In this document: in pieces, positions 20,151-29,313 of the stretch | How the letters are laid out: each line of letters opens with the position of its first letter | Position numbering within the stretch: the stretch's first letter is position 1 | The notes under the pieces: generated by a model | Database searches by the model: none | Told to the model about the DNA's origin: nothing | Seen by the model: the letters and a program-made list of their open reading frames with translations, nothing else | NCBI RefSeq assembly: GCF_027925305.1 | Contig: NZ_BSDR01000001.1 | Location: 275,001 to 339,000 of the forward strand | Reading direction: 5' to 3' | DNA: 64,000 nt | Source of the DNA: Desulforhabdus amnigena | Lineage (GTDB): Bacteria; Desulfobacterota; Syntrophobacteria; Syntrophobacterales; Syntrophobacteraceae | Translations under genes and position numbers: made by a program

Positions 20151-20786
20151 TCAGGGTTTTCTCGTTGCCGTAACGACCACGAAAGCACATTGGCCGCGCC
20201 CTGCCCGCAGGGGTTCGATCTCCCGCGTCTCGGCCAGGGGGTGAGCGAGTGTCTGGCCCCAGGTGCCAACCGCGAAGCCGGCTTCCAACAAAAGCTGGGT
20301 CACCTCGTCGGCGGAATAGAAAGTGGCCTCGCGGTAAAACACACTCTCTGCCTGGTGCAACTGGTAGTCTTTTCCCAGAGTGCTCTCGCGGTCGATGAAT
20401 CCAATGACGAGGGGACTGCCGGGCTTGAGTACCCTCCACAGTTCGGTAAGCATTGCTGCGGGCGAATCTACGAAGCAGATGGTGGTGACCACGAGCGCGT
20501 AATCGAAACTGCCGTTTGCGAAAGGCAGATTTTCGGCCACTCCTTCCACAACTTCTATGCCTCGAGCAGCGGCATGAGCAAGCATCCGGGGGGAGGGGTC
20601 CACTCCCACCCCCACCCCCAGTGGCGCGGCGAAGCGGCCACTGCCCACACCGACCTCGACACCCCGACCCTCCCACGGAATGAACGGCCGAAGAGCGAGC
20701 AGTTCCGAAATATAAGCGGCCTCGTGCTTTTTGAACCATGCCTCGTAGCGCTCATGGTGGGTTTCAAAGGAGATAACTCTGGGCAC
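20151..20786 (-). CDS. Class I SAM-dependent methyltransferase
   Basis: 211 residues if started at the GTG at 20786, which has AGGAGGT five bases upstream; an ATG at 20822 would add 12 residues without such a site. The SAM-binding motif I is VEVGVGSGRFAAPLGVGVGV, followed by DPSPRML, the motif VEGVAENLPFANGSFDYALV and ELWRVLKPGSPLVIGFI. This is the Methyltransf_11 type, acting on small molecules or quinone-like substrates; the substrate is unknown. It faces the acyl-CoA synthetase gene with a short convergent gap. Confidence 0.82.
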   Translation of the reverse strand: MPRVISFETHHERYEAWFKKHEAAYISELLALRPFIPWEGRGVEVGVGSGRFAAPLGVGVGVDPSPRMLAHAAARGIEVVEGVAENLPFANGSFDYALVVTTICFVDSPAAMLTELWRVLKPGSPLVIGFIDRESTLGKDYQLHQAESVFYREATFYSADEVTQLLLEAGFAVGTWGQTLAHPLAETREIEPLRAGRGQCAFVVVTATRKP

Positions 20787-20890
20787 GGGACACCTCCTCA
20801 TAAAATCTTCAATGATGTGCATTTTCAGGGCTTGAAGTTTTCATTCAAATTCTCGTTTCAACGATAACCATTCCCCCTCGGTTCGGAGAA

Positions 20891-21538
20891 TTACTTTTCC
20901 AACTCGTCTGATACAGAGTCTCTATTATCCTTGTACCGTGCAAAGTACGTTACCATTCCAAGCACCATGAAGGCCCTTGTGATCATGCAAAAAAATATCG
21001 AGTAGCAGCACAGCATCACAATATCGACGATAAATTTCACAAGCTGTTTTAGCGACCAGAAATTGCATAAATCCATTCTGCACATAATATCACCGACATC
21101 CATATGCCTCAGACCCAAATAGGTCAATACTCCCAAAATGCCCAAGAGAAAGGACCGTATGGCTTTTCGCTGTAGTATAAGCCGCCATTTCATGGTCTTA
21201 TATTCTTCAAGCTGGTTAAAGGTCAGCAAGATGGTAAACACACTGCTGAGAGTGGCTACCAGGGAAATGAGCGGAAGAGGCATAAAGTAAAAAGGATAAC
21301 CGGGATTGGAATCAACAGATTCCAGGGGGATGAGTTCGAAAAATTGACTGGAGTAAGGGAATAATACCGAAATCTGAGCCAGGATGGCCCATAGGCTTTT
21401 GAGGAATTCCAAGACGATTTTTAGGTCTGTTGCGAATGCACTGTTGGAAAACCAATGTATAAATTTTATCGATGCGATATTGCATTTAATGCTCATGAAA
21501 TACAAGGACATACATAAAAGTTTTCCGGCATGCATCAT
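20891..21538 (-). CDS. Unrecognised membrane protein
   Basis: 215 residues with about four hydrophobic segments: one near 45-60 (LWAILAQISVLF), one near 85-105 (PLPLISLVATLSSVFTILL), one near 128-142 (FLLGILGVLTYLGL) and one near 168-195 (IVDIVMLCCYSIFFCMI). A short charged cytoplasmic tail follows. I do not recognise a family. The codon use is more AT-rich than its neighbours, which may mean recent acquisition. No partner gene is obvious. Confidence 0.5.
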   Translation of the reverse strand: MMHAGKLLCMSLYFMSIKCNIASIKFIHWFSNSAFATDLKIVLEFLKSLWAILAQISVLFPYSSQFFELIPLESVDSNPGYPFYFMPLPLISLVATLSSVFTILLTFNQLEEYKTMKWRLILQRKAIRSFLLGILGVLTYLGLRHMDVGDIMCRMDLCNFWSLKQLVKFIVDIVMLCCYSIFFCMITRAFMVLGMVTYFARYKDNRDSVSDELEK

Positions 21539-21756
21539 CCCGGAAACTCGAAATGCTTAAACTCCAAGGACATGAATGGATGCAGGTGTTGGTGAGCCGG
21601 CGTGCCTGGTATTTTGCGGATATTTATCTGGAAGTGTTCACGTCAAGTTTTCGGCGGGTGGTGGGCTCTGAACCCGACTCCCCCTTGAAGGAGCAGGGAG
21701 TCGGGATGGGAATGGTAAAATGTCACAAACAATTTCTATTTTGCGGGAAATTGCTC

Positions 21757-21903
21757 TTAGAGGATGTCTGAAAATTCCCCCCTTGAGGGGGGTAGGGTGT
21801 CAAGATTTCGCGAACCAGAAAAACACCCCCCTTGGCCCCCCCTCAAGGGAGGAATCGAAACAGGTTCGGCTCCCAAACAGAGGAATTTTCAGACAGCCTC
21901 TTA
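21757..21903 (+). mobile_element. MITE-like element, copy 2
   Basis: 147 bases nearly identical to 2809-2957, with the same inverted ends (gaggatgtctgaaaattcc, ggaattttcagacagcctc) and the same flanking TTA on both sides. Its right-hand TTA is, on the minus strand, the TAA stop codon of the HdrA-like gene at 21901-22788. The insertion point is therefore immediately behind that gene. Confidence 0.75.
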
Positions 21904-22788
21904 CTGAACGGCGGTCAGTTTCAGGGTTTCTTTCTCCGTGCTGATCAGACCGGTAACGTCTTGAGCGAGGAAATTGGCGTAGCTCATGGTGAGGCCCAGT
22001 TTTTTGCTGAGGTTTTTCACATCCTGGGAGATCTGGGGCTGCGTCAGGAGAACTACCAGGTCGAAGGTCCTGGTTTCTTGGGTTCCATTGCTCTCCACGG
22101 TCACCTGCAGGCTCTGGTTTTCCGCAGGTGTGAGGGCGCTCACGACGGCTTCCCGAATCTCGATTCTATCGAGACCTTTCAACGCCTCTTTCTGTTCCTC
22201 CAGGAAGGGGGCAAGGTCCTGGCCGAAAAGGCTGATTTCGGCTCCCGGAAGTTTCCTCCGGACGAGAATAGCCTCGTTGATACCGAGGAAGAGGGCCGCA
22301 CGGTGCATCTGGGGAGATGCCGAGGCATAGCTCTGAACGAAAGCGATGCTTGCGGGGATTTCACCGTCGTGAGGGCGGATGACGAGTCCCGCGCTCGGCC
22401 CCGATGCGCTCAGCATGCGCTCCAATTGCAGGTCCGTGATGATATTATTGTTTTTACCCAACCCGAAGAGAGGGTTCACGCGCTCAATAGGCCGTTCCAC
22501 CCCGGCGGATATGATGATGGTGTCCGCCTCCAGATCGAAGTATTCGTCCTTCATGTCAAAATTGATGGCTTCCGTTTTACATTCCGCCCAACAGAGGGCG
22601 CACCCCAGGCATCGTCGGCAGCTCAAACAGCGTTTCGCTTCCTGAAGAGCTCTTTCCTCATCGAATCCCAATTCCACTTCGTTGTAATTGTTTCGCCGTT
22701 CCTCGACCGGGATTTCAATGTGGTGCTGCCGCGCCTTGGGAATATCCTGGAACTCGACGATGTAGCGACCTTTTCTCTCGTATGTCAT
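21901..22788 (-). CDS. HdrA-like iron-sulfur protein (partial HdrA)
   Basis: 295 residues resembling only the middle part of HdrA. A cysteine-rich Fe-S site, CLSCRRCLGCALCWAECKTE, near residues 54-73 is followed by the HdrA-like stretch LEADTIIISAGVERPIERVN and LERMLSASGPSAG, seen also in the full HdrA proteins of the cluster. The N-terminal FAD domain and the C-terminal ferredoxins are absent. It is the last gene of the hdr cluster, 86 bases after the GltD-like gene, with a good GAGAGG site before the ATG. It may act as an adaptor between the GltD-like protein and other Hdr subunits; this is inference. Confidence 0.72.
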   Translation of the reverse strand: MTYERKGRYIVEFQDIPKARQHHIEIPVEERRNNYNEVELGFDEERALQEAKRCLSCRRCLGCALCWAECKTEAINFDMKDEYFDLEADTIIISAGVERPIERVNPLFGLGKNNNIITDLQLERMLSASGPSAGLVIRPHDGEIPASIAFVQSYASASPQMHRAALFLGINEAILVRRKLPGAEISLFGQDLAPFLEEQKEALKGLDRIEIREAVVSALTPAENQSLQVTVESNGTQETRTFDLVVLLTQPQISQDVKNLSKKLGLTMSYANFLAQDVTGLISTEKETLKLTAVQ

Positions 22789-22874
22789 TGTAACCTCTCT
22801 TAAAGAGATTCATTGTTCTTGCTGTGACTTGTTCACCTCGAGCTTAAATCCGCAATCGACTCAGAAAGGGGCCG

Positions 22875-24545
22875 TCATTTTCCTCTTTTTGCTTCGATGT
22901 AGCGAACGATCCCTTCAGCCGCCTTCCTGCCGCCGGCGCAGGCCCGAATGGCGATGTCCGGACCCGTTTCCACGTCACCCGCCGAAAAGATGCCGGGCAC
23001 ATTGGTCATGTAGTTCGCCCTGTTGACGGCGAAGGTGTTCCAGCGGGTGATGTCCAGGCCGCTGTTTTCCGGAACGAAAGCGAGGTCCGGGCGCTGGCCG
23101 ATGGCCGGGATGAGGGTTTCGGCTTCCACGACGAATTCCGACCCCTCGATGGGAACCGGTCGCCGCCGGCCGCTGGCATCGGGTTCCCCCAGCTGCATAC
23201 GAAGGCATTTGAGCCCTGTCATGCGGCCGTTTTCCCCCACTACTTCGATGGGCGCCACCAGGTATTGAAACTTGATTCCCTCGTGTTCTGCCGCCTCGAT
23301 TTCCCAGGGGCTGGCGGGCATTTCCTTTTTGGTGCGGCGGTAGAGCACATGAACCTCGTCGAACCCTTCGCGCCAGCTCACGCGCGCGGCATCCATGGCC
23401 ACGTTACCGCCTCCGATGATGATGACCTTCCCCTTGGCGTTGATGGGATTTCCCATGTTGGCGTCCCGCAGAAAATCGACTCCGTCGATGACGCCTTCCA
23501 TGTCTTCGCCCTTGATCTGGAGCTTCATCCCCTTGTGTGCGCCCACGCCCAGGAAGACCGCGTCGAACTGCTTCTGAATGTCCTCGAAGGAGATATCTTT
23601 TCCCACGCGGGTGTTGCAGCGCAGTTCAATGCCGTGGGAACAAATCCAGTCGATTTCTCTCATGAGGGTAGGGGTGGGAAGGCGGTACTCCGGAATGCCG
23701 TAGCGGAACATGCCGCCCGGTTCCGGCAGAGCTTCGAAACATACGGACTTGTATCCGGCCTTGGCGAGAAAATAGCCGCAGGTGAGTCCGGCTGGACCAG
23801 CCCCGATGATGGCCACTTTTTCCTTGTGGAACTCATCGGGAACTTCCACCGGGGCCTTAATGCCTTCCTTCATTTCCCAGTCCGCCACGAACCGCTTGAG
23901 GGTGCATATGGAAATGGGTTCGTCCATATAGCCCCGGTTGCAGGCGGATTCGCAGGGGTGGGGGCAGACACGGCCAATGGAGAGGGCAAAAGGAAGTCGC
24001 TCGCGGATCTTGGCGAGGGACTCTGCGTATTTCCCGTCGGCAATGAGCCCCACGTAGGAACGGATGTCCAGGTTGGCGGGGCAGGTGGCCTGGCAAATGG
24101 GCATGTCTTCCTTGAAGATATTGTACTGCCCGGTTTTGGGGTTGAAAAAGTCGATGGCTGTACGGAAACCGACGCCTTCGTTGAAGTCGTCATACATGTT
24201 GATGGGGCAGACCTTGATGCAGGCCTTGCAGTCGTCGCACTTTTCCCGGTCTACACGCGGTGTCCGCCGCTTGATCTTGAGCCGGAAGTTACCGTTATTG
24301 GCTTCCGTCCGCTGCACCTCGGCGCTGTCGATCACCCGGATGTTCGGGTGGCGCATGACGGCTTCAAGGTTGGGATCCACAAAATCATTCTCTCCCGAGA
24401 TGATCCGGGTTTGCGGAATCCGCTCACCTCCGAGGCCCGGAAGGGATTCGATCAGAGTTACCTGCATACCGGCTTCGGCTTGCTCCAAAGCTGTGGCAAC
24501 GCCAGCCGGATCGCCCCCAAAGATAATCACTCGTTTTCCTGACAC
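22875..24545 (-). CDS. GltD/NfnB-like NAD(P)H oxidoreductase with an N-terminal HdrA-like part
   Basis: 556 residues from the GTG at 24545, which has GGAGG eight bases upstream. The first ~100 residues are a reduced HdrA-like FAD region (VIIFGGDPAGVATALEQAEA) with the ferredoxin motif CDDCKACIKVCPINMY. The rest is the small-subunit glutamate synthase fold: cysteine motif CQATCPANLDIRSYVG, VCPHPCESACNRG, FAD motif VAIIGAGPAGLTCGYFLAKA and NADPH motif KVIIIGGGNVAMDAARV. Such proteins pass electrons between NAD(P)H and Fe-S partners, as in NfnAB. It probably links module B of the Hdr cluster to NAD(P)H. Confidence 0.82.
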   Translation of the reverse strand: MSGKRVIIFGGDPAGVATALEQAEAGMQVTLIESLPGLGGERIPQTRIISGENDFVDPNLEAVMRHPNIRVIDSAEVQRTEANNGNFRLKIKRRTPRVDREKCDDCKACIKVCPINMYDDFNEGVGFRTAIDFFNPKTGQYNIFKEDMPICQATCPANLDIRSYVGLIADGKYAESLAKIRERLPFALSIGRVCPHPCESACNRGYMDEPISICTLKRFVADWEMKEGIKAPVEVPDEFHKEKVAIIGAGPAGLTCGYFLAKAGYKSVCFEALPEPGGMFRYGIPEYRLPTPTLMREIDWICSHGIELRCNTRVGKDISFEDIQKQFDAVFLGVGAHKGMKLQIKGEDMEGVIDGVDFLRDANMGNPINAKGKVIIIGGGNVAMDAARVSWREGFDEVHVLYRRTKKEMPASPWEIEAAEHEGIKFQYLVAPIEVVGENGRMTGLKCLRMQLGEPDASGRRRPVPIEGSEFVVEAETLIPAIGQRPDLAFVPENSGLDITRWNTFAVNRANYMTNVPGIFSAGDVETGPDIAIRACAGGRKAAEGIVRYIEAKRGK

Positions 24546-24898
24546 AGTTGCATCCTCCACATGTTAGGGAGCAAACCATCAATACAGACGGAACACCCGG
24601 TGAGATCTTGAAGGCCGCCGGATGAAAACGTGAAAAAACGGCGGTCCATCCATCTTCCAACACAGCAGAATCTGCCACGTTGAATTTTGGGTGTTCCGGA
24701 GTCCAGCACATTGCGGCAAAAGCCGTTATCCCGCCTGGAATTTTCTGAAGTCCCCCTTCAAAGGGGGACTTCAGGGAGGAGTGTGCTTGCCTGCACACCC
24801 CCCTACCCCCCCTCGAGGGGGGAATCGAATGATTCAATGGCGTGAAAACTTTGGCCACCCATGTACCGGTCCCCTACACTCTCATCCATGCACCCGGC
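24546..24898. repeat. Gap with three stacked hairpins and a degenerate MITE-like sequence
   Basis: Between mvhD and the GltD-like gene. CTGAAGTCCCCCTT pairs with AAGGGGGACTTCAG (24745-24774), GTGTGC with GCACAC (24781-24798), and CCCCCCTCGAGGGGGG (24807-24822) is a perfect palindrome. The stretch sharing the G/C-rich core and ggaatcgaa of the elements at 2809 and 21757, plus ggaattttct at 24737, suggests a decayed relative. The hairpins could lower expression of the two distal genes. Confidence 0.55.
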
Positions 24899-25699
24899 TC
24901 ATGCGGCGTGAGCCGCCTGTTGAGCCGGCTTGCCCGCGACCTGGTACAGCGGGGAGTTGCCTTCGATTCCGGCCAGGTTCACAATTCCCCGACGCTGCAG
25001 CGCCAACACGTACTTGAGCACGTGCGGTGGTGGAAGTTTCAATGTTTCTGCAAGCTTCTTGACGGCAACCGGCCCCTTCTGCATTTCCGAGAGGATTTCA
25101 TAGGTGGCCAGTTCGTCCATGATGATGGTGTCGAGCGTCCGCCACATCTCATGATCGGTGAATTTTTCGCCGTACTTGTTGCCCGTGGTCGTGAATTCAG
25201 TGAATTTTCCCACTACCCAGCGCAGTTTCTCCTTGCCCAGGGCGGTCTTGGCAATGGCGATTTTTTCTTTGAGCTGGGGCAGGGGCAGTCGATCCGCCGT
25301 TCCCAGCGGTCCCAGTTCTTTTGTGCTTCGATCGAAGGCCGTGACCATGCTGACGAAGCGTTCACCTTCGGCTGATGAGCATTGATTGAAGGCAACCCTC
25401 TGGGGATTCAGGCCCGCATAATCCAGTGCCCGGGTCGCGAGTCCCACCTTGATCTTGGCCTGATAGTTGCCGGTTATGTAGTGGCAATCACCAAAATGAC
25501 ATCCCACCACCATCACTCCATCCGCTCCCTCAAGGAAAGCGTCCGCCAGCATGGTGGGGTCCACCCGGCCTGTACACATGAGCCGAATGATTCTCACGTC
25601 CGTCGTATATTGCATCCTGGAAACTCCAGCGAAGTCAGCCGCAGCGTAACCTCACCAGGTGCAGCAAAAAACCAGGATCTTCGGAGTAAATTCTGACAT
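24899..25699 (-). CDS. mvhD: MvhD-type iron-sulfur protein, selenoprotein (U16), fused to a winged helix
   Basis: 266 residues if the in-frame TGA at 25654-25652 is read as selenocysteine. The ATG at 25699 follows GAAGAGGAGA. The start reads FCCTW-U-GYAAADFAGVSR, so Sec takes the third cysteine place of the family motif CCxWC. The other family cysteines, MCTGRVDP and GCHFGDCHY, are present. A conventional reading would start at 25615 and lose the first cluster ligands. After about residue 140 there is an extension ending in a winged helix (VAVKKLAETLKLPPPHVLKY-VL then RRGIVNLAG). MvhD carries a [2Fe-2S] cluster that delivers electrons to HdrA in known complexes. Confidence 0.85.
25617..25629 (-). 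promoter_or_regulatory. Candidate SECIS hairpin of mvhD (module B)
   Basis: On the minus strand CTGGA-GTT-TCCAG forms a five-pair stem with loop GTT. It begins 23 bases after the UGA at 25654-25652, within the distance used by bacterial SECIS elements, and has G as the first loop base. The stem is short, so support is moderate. Confidence 0.55.
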
Positions 25700-25835
25700 C
25701 ACAGTCTCCTCTTCACAGCATCATCGGCTGTTTGCATTGGGTCATTGGAGATACAAGAATCAAAAATTTCGGTCGCCACAAAAACCATGAAAAGCAAAGC
25801 GTTGACTCTTCATTCCCACATAGGGACTCCGCGGC

Positions 25836-27509
25836 TCAACCCTGTAAAAATGCCTTAATCTGCTGTCCCACCTGTTCGTCCGTGTAAGAGTTCACGGAGA
25901 GTGCATGCTGATAGCATGTCGCCGCACAGACGCCGCAGCCTTTGCAGGCAACGGGAATGACCCTCACCTTGCGCCCCTTTTCGGTGCGCACGATTTCAAG
26001 GGCTCCGTAGGGGCAGAGTGCAACGCAGAGCCCGCAGCCGCGGCAGGCATCTTCATCCACCAGAGTGGAAACAATGGGTTCGGCCGTCATGATTCCCTTG
26101 GAAAGGGGAATGGATGCCCGTGAAGCCGCACCCAGTGCCTGGGAGACAGCTTCCCGAACGGTGGCCGGGTAGTGAGCGTTTCCGCAAAGGTAAATGCCGT
26201 CCGTAGCAAAATCGAGAGGTTTCAGCTTCACATGTCCTTCCAGGAAGAACTTGTTTTCATCCAGGGAGATGCGAAGCAGCTTCGAGATGGCCTCATTGTC
26301 TTCCCCGGCAATCAGGGGAGTCGAGAGGACAACGAGGTCCTGGGGCAAAGCCAGTTCCCTGCCGAGCAGGTGGTGGTAGACGATCACCTTGCCGGGTTCC
26401 ACTCTGGGTGGATCGTTCTGGTCGTATTTGATGAAGATCACTCCCAGTTCCTTGGCGTGTTGGAAGAGAGCTTCGTTTTCCACGCCGTAAGCCTGAATAT
26501 CCCGGTATAGGATACGGACGCCCGTTTGAGGACTCCGTTCCTTGATGACAATGGCATTTTTGATGGCCACCATGCAGCAGATGCGCGAACAGTACTTGCG
26601 TTCTTCGTTGCGGGCTCCTGCGCACTGAATCATGACCACATTTTGGGCATTGAACGTACCGGCCTTGAACCGTTCTTCCAGTTCCAACTGGTTGATCACG
26701 GTCTTGCCGTCGTAGTTGAAAAGCCCCACAGGTTTGAGTACTTGAGCGCCCGTGGCCACGATGATGACACCCACTTCGAAGTTGTCCGTGTTGCCATTGG
26801 ACGTTGCCGTGACATTGAAGTGCCCGATGTATCCCGCCACCTCATCGATTTGGGTCGAGGTCATGAGGCGGATTTTGGGATGTTTTTTTACCAGCTCCGC
26901 CTGCTGGGCGGCAAAAGTCCCCGCGTCCACGTTGGAAGGGGCCAGCTTGTCCAGTTGGAGGAGCAGTCCTCCCAACTGGGGAGTCTTTTCCACGAGCACC
27001 GTTTCATAGCCGCGGTTGGCCAGGGCGAGGGCGGCGGTCATGCCGCTGATTCCGCCTCCGATGACCATGGCTCTCGGGTTCATCTCCGACTGAATGGGTT
27101 CCTGGGGTTCCAGCAGTGCGGCCTTGGCCACTCCCATGCGAATGAGATCCTTGGCCTTCTCCGTACCACGCTCCCTTTCCTGCATGTGCACCCAGGAACA
27201 CTGGTCCCGAATATTGACCATTTCGAAGAGATAAGGGTTGAGTCCTCCCTCGCCGCAGGTTCCGCGGAAAAGGGGTTCATGGGTTCGGGGTGTACACGAA
27301 GCGACCACCACCCGGTTGAGATTTTCCTTCTTGATGGCATCCTTGATCTCGTTGATGCCGCTTTCAGAACAGGTGTAAAGGTTTTCTTTGACATAGACAA
27401 CGTTGGGCAGCGTTTTGGAATACTCAGCCAACTCCTTTACGTTCAGATAGCCGGCTATGTTGCTGCCGCAGTCGCAAACAAAAACACCAATGCGAAGTTT
27501 TTCAGCCAA
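25836..27509 (-). CDS. hdrA: HdrA-like flavoprotein, C-terminal-type half (no Sec)
   Basis: 557 residues starting at TTG with GAGGT seven bases upstream. It matches the second half of the fused HdrA at 30980-34198 throughout: [33 protein letters not shown], the FAD motif [20 protein letters not shown], and C-terminal ferredoxin motifs CRGCGLCVALCPYG and CKGCGVCAATC. The N-terminal FPTNxCxU segment is lacking here and is supplied by the gene upstream (27611-29161). HdrA is the flavin subunit that bifurcates electrons in heterodisulfide reductase complexes. It lies 101 bases after its partner. Confidence 0.88.
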   Translation of the reverse strand: MAEKLRIGVFVCDCGSNIAGYLNVKELAEYSKTLPNVVYVKENLYTCSESGINEIKDAIKKENLNRVVVASCTPRTHEPLFRGTCGEGGLNPYLFEMVNIRDQCSWVHMQERERGTEKAKDLIRMGVAKAALLEPQEPIQSEMNPRAMVIGGGISGMTAALALANRGYETVLVEKTPQLGGLLLQLDKLAPSNVDAGTFAAQQAELVKKHPKIRLMTSTQIDEVAGYIGHFNVTATSNGNTDNFEVGVIIVATGAQVLKPVGLFNYDGKTVINQLELEERFKAGTFNAQNVVMIQCAGARNEERKYCSRICCMVAIKNAIVIKERSPQTGVRILYRDIQAYGVENEALFQHAKELGVIFIKYDQNDPPRVEPGKVIVYHHLLGRELALPQDLVVLSTPLIAGEDNEAISKLLRISLDENKFFLEGHVKLKPLDFATDGIYLCGNAHYPATVREAVSQALGAASRASIPLSKGIMTAEPIVSTLVDEDACRGCGLCVALCPYGALEIVRTEKGRKVRVIPVACKGCGVCAATCYQHALSVNSYTDEQVGQQIKAFLQG

Positions 27510-27610
27510 TTTAGCACCTCATGATGAAGCGAAAGGCCAGAAGCTGAGGCGAAAAGAACGGCAGCAGAGGGATTGCCCGCTTTCCGCCGAATGCCGCTTG
27601 CATTTCGAGA

Positions 27611-29161
27611 TTATCCCACTGCTTCTTTTTTCTCGACTTTTGCCGGCGGGGCCACTACTTCGGCCGCCCGGGCCGCAGCGCTGCTTGCCTGAGCCACCGA
27701 CTCGGGAATGTCCATGGGGCCCTGAGCACATCCGCAGGTGAAAATTCCAGGCCGCGTGGTGTCCAGGGGGGACAGGGGATCCGTTTTGAAAAACCCGTTT
27801 GCATCGAGTTCCACGCCGAAAAGCTCAGCCACCCTTGGCGTGCCCTCCGTGGGAACGCAGGCGGTCGCCAGCACCACCAGGTCGAAGGCTTCGTGCTCCA
27901 CCTTCCGGCTGGTAGTGGATTCGTACCAGACGATGGGATTGTGGGCTTCATCCTCGGTGATTTCCGCCACGCGCCCTCGAACGTACTTGATATTGGCCTG
28001 CTTGCCGCCGCGAAGCTTGTACTCTTCGAAGCCCCGTCCCACAGCCCGAAGATCCATGCAGAAAATGGAGGAGGTTACCGAATTGTCGTGTTCATGCGCG
28101 ATCATGGCCTCTTTGACCGAGTGCATGCAGCAGTAGGAAGAGCAGAAGCGGTTGAACCTGAAGTCCCTCGATCCCACGCATTGGATAAAAGCAAGTTTCT
28201 TGGCCGTCTGTACCGTAGCCTTCTTCTGCTGCAAAACGGCCAACTCTTTTTCCAGGGCATTCAGTTTTTCCGCCGTTTCCGCCCAGCTCAAAAGGTCAGC
28301 GTCGCTGCCAGCGCTCCCCGATTTGACGGCTTCAATCACTTCAGCCGAGGACTTGCCGTGTTTGTCTTCGAGAGCCTTGACCTGGCGGCCGAGTTTCTTG
28401 ACTTCCTTTTCGGTTTCCTCGGCATCTTTTTCGATGAGGAGGTCCGACGGCCGGTCCAGGTGGCCGGCGGTGGGGCCGCTGGCGCTCAGGAGCCGCTCGA
28501 ATTCCAGGGCAGTGACAACATTGTTGATGCGGTCGTAGCCGTATTCGGGAATGACCGACGGGTCGAAGACGTCGTAGCCCGTGGCAAGAATGATGGCCCC
28601 GGCCTCCAGTTCCAGGATGGCGTCTTTCTGATCGAAATCGATGGCCTTGGCCTGGCAGACTTTGGCGCAGACGCCGCATTTCTTGCCCTGTCCCAACTGT
28701 CTGCATTCGGCGGCATCAATGGTAAAAACGGAGGGAATCCCCTGGGGGAAGTATTTATAGATGGCTTTGCGCTTTCCCATGCCTGCATTGAAGGCATCCA
28801 CCACCATAGTGGGGCATTTTTCCGCACAGGAACCGCAGCCGGTGCAAAGGTCTTCGTTGACGTAACGGGCTTTTTTTCGAACTCTTACTTTGAAGGCTCC
28901 CACATCTCCACTCACCTGCTCCACTTCACTGTAGGCAAGGAGGTTGATTCGAGGATGTCGACCGACATCCAGCAGCTTGGGCGAAAGGATTCAGATAGCG
29001 CAATCGTTTGTGGGAAAGGTTTTATCCAATTGAGCCATCTTTCCGCCAATGCTGGGCAGCCTTTCGACCATGTGGACCTGGATGCCCATTTCGGCCAAAT
29101 CCAGGGCCGCCTGTATGCCGGCGATTCCACCGCCGATGACTAATACATCGCTGTTGCTCAC
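27611..29161 (-). CDS. hdrA: HdrA-like flavoprotein, N-terminal-type half, selenoprotein (U57)
   Basis: 516 residues if the TGA at 28993-28991 encodes selenocysteine. The GTG start at 29161 has GAGAGGTG upstream and gives an intact FAD motif [20 protein letters not shown]; the frame then reads [19 protein letters not shown], the HdrA cysteine motif with Sec at its second cysteine. Reading only the frame after the TGA would leave a protein without its FAD domain. Ferredoxin motif [11 protein letters not shown] at about 106-116, a further cysteine set [17 protein letters not shown], and a coiled linker of about 90 residues follow. It equals the first half of the fused HdrA of module A. Confidence 0.88.
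28953..28970 (-). promoter_or_regulatory. Candidate SECIS hairpin of hdrA (module B)
   Basis: On the minus strand GGATGTC-GGTC-GACATCC is a perfect seven-pair stem with a four-base loop beginning GG. It starts 21 bases after the UGA at 28993-28991, fitting bacterial SECIS geometry. This is among the clearest hairpins of the four. Confidence 0.7.
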
Positions 29162-29313
29162 AATTCACCTCTCTCGGGTTGGGAATCAGTGATCGATGAT
29201 CTGTGGTCGAAAGCCAGGGGAAAAGGTGGATGGCATGCTGCAGCGTCCACTTTTTTCCCGGTCTGCAACCACATCACGTTTTATCAAAAATCGCATGTTC
29301 CATCAGACCGGGC

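Noticed and set aside
21553-21771. 72-residue plus-strand frame ending in the MITE-like element
   Set aside because: It runs into the repeat, has no ribosome binding site and its sequence is not protein-like.
26526-27524. Long plus-strand open frames across the hdr cluster (also 21832-22803, 23265-24542 and 27893-29143)
   Set aside because: They are complementary to the hdr genes, show no known motifs and have no ribosome binding sites.
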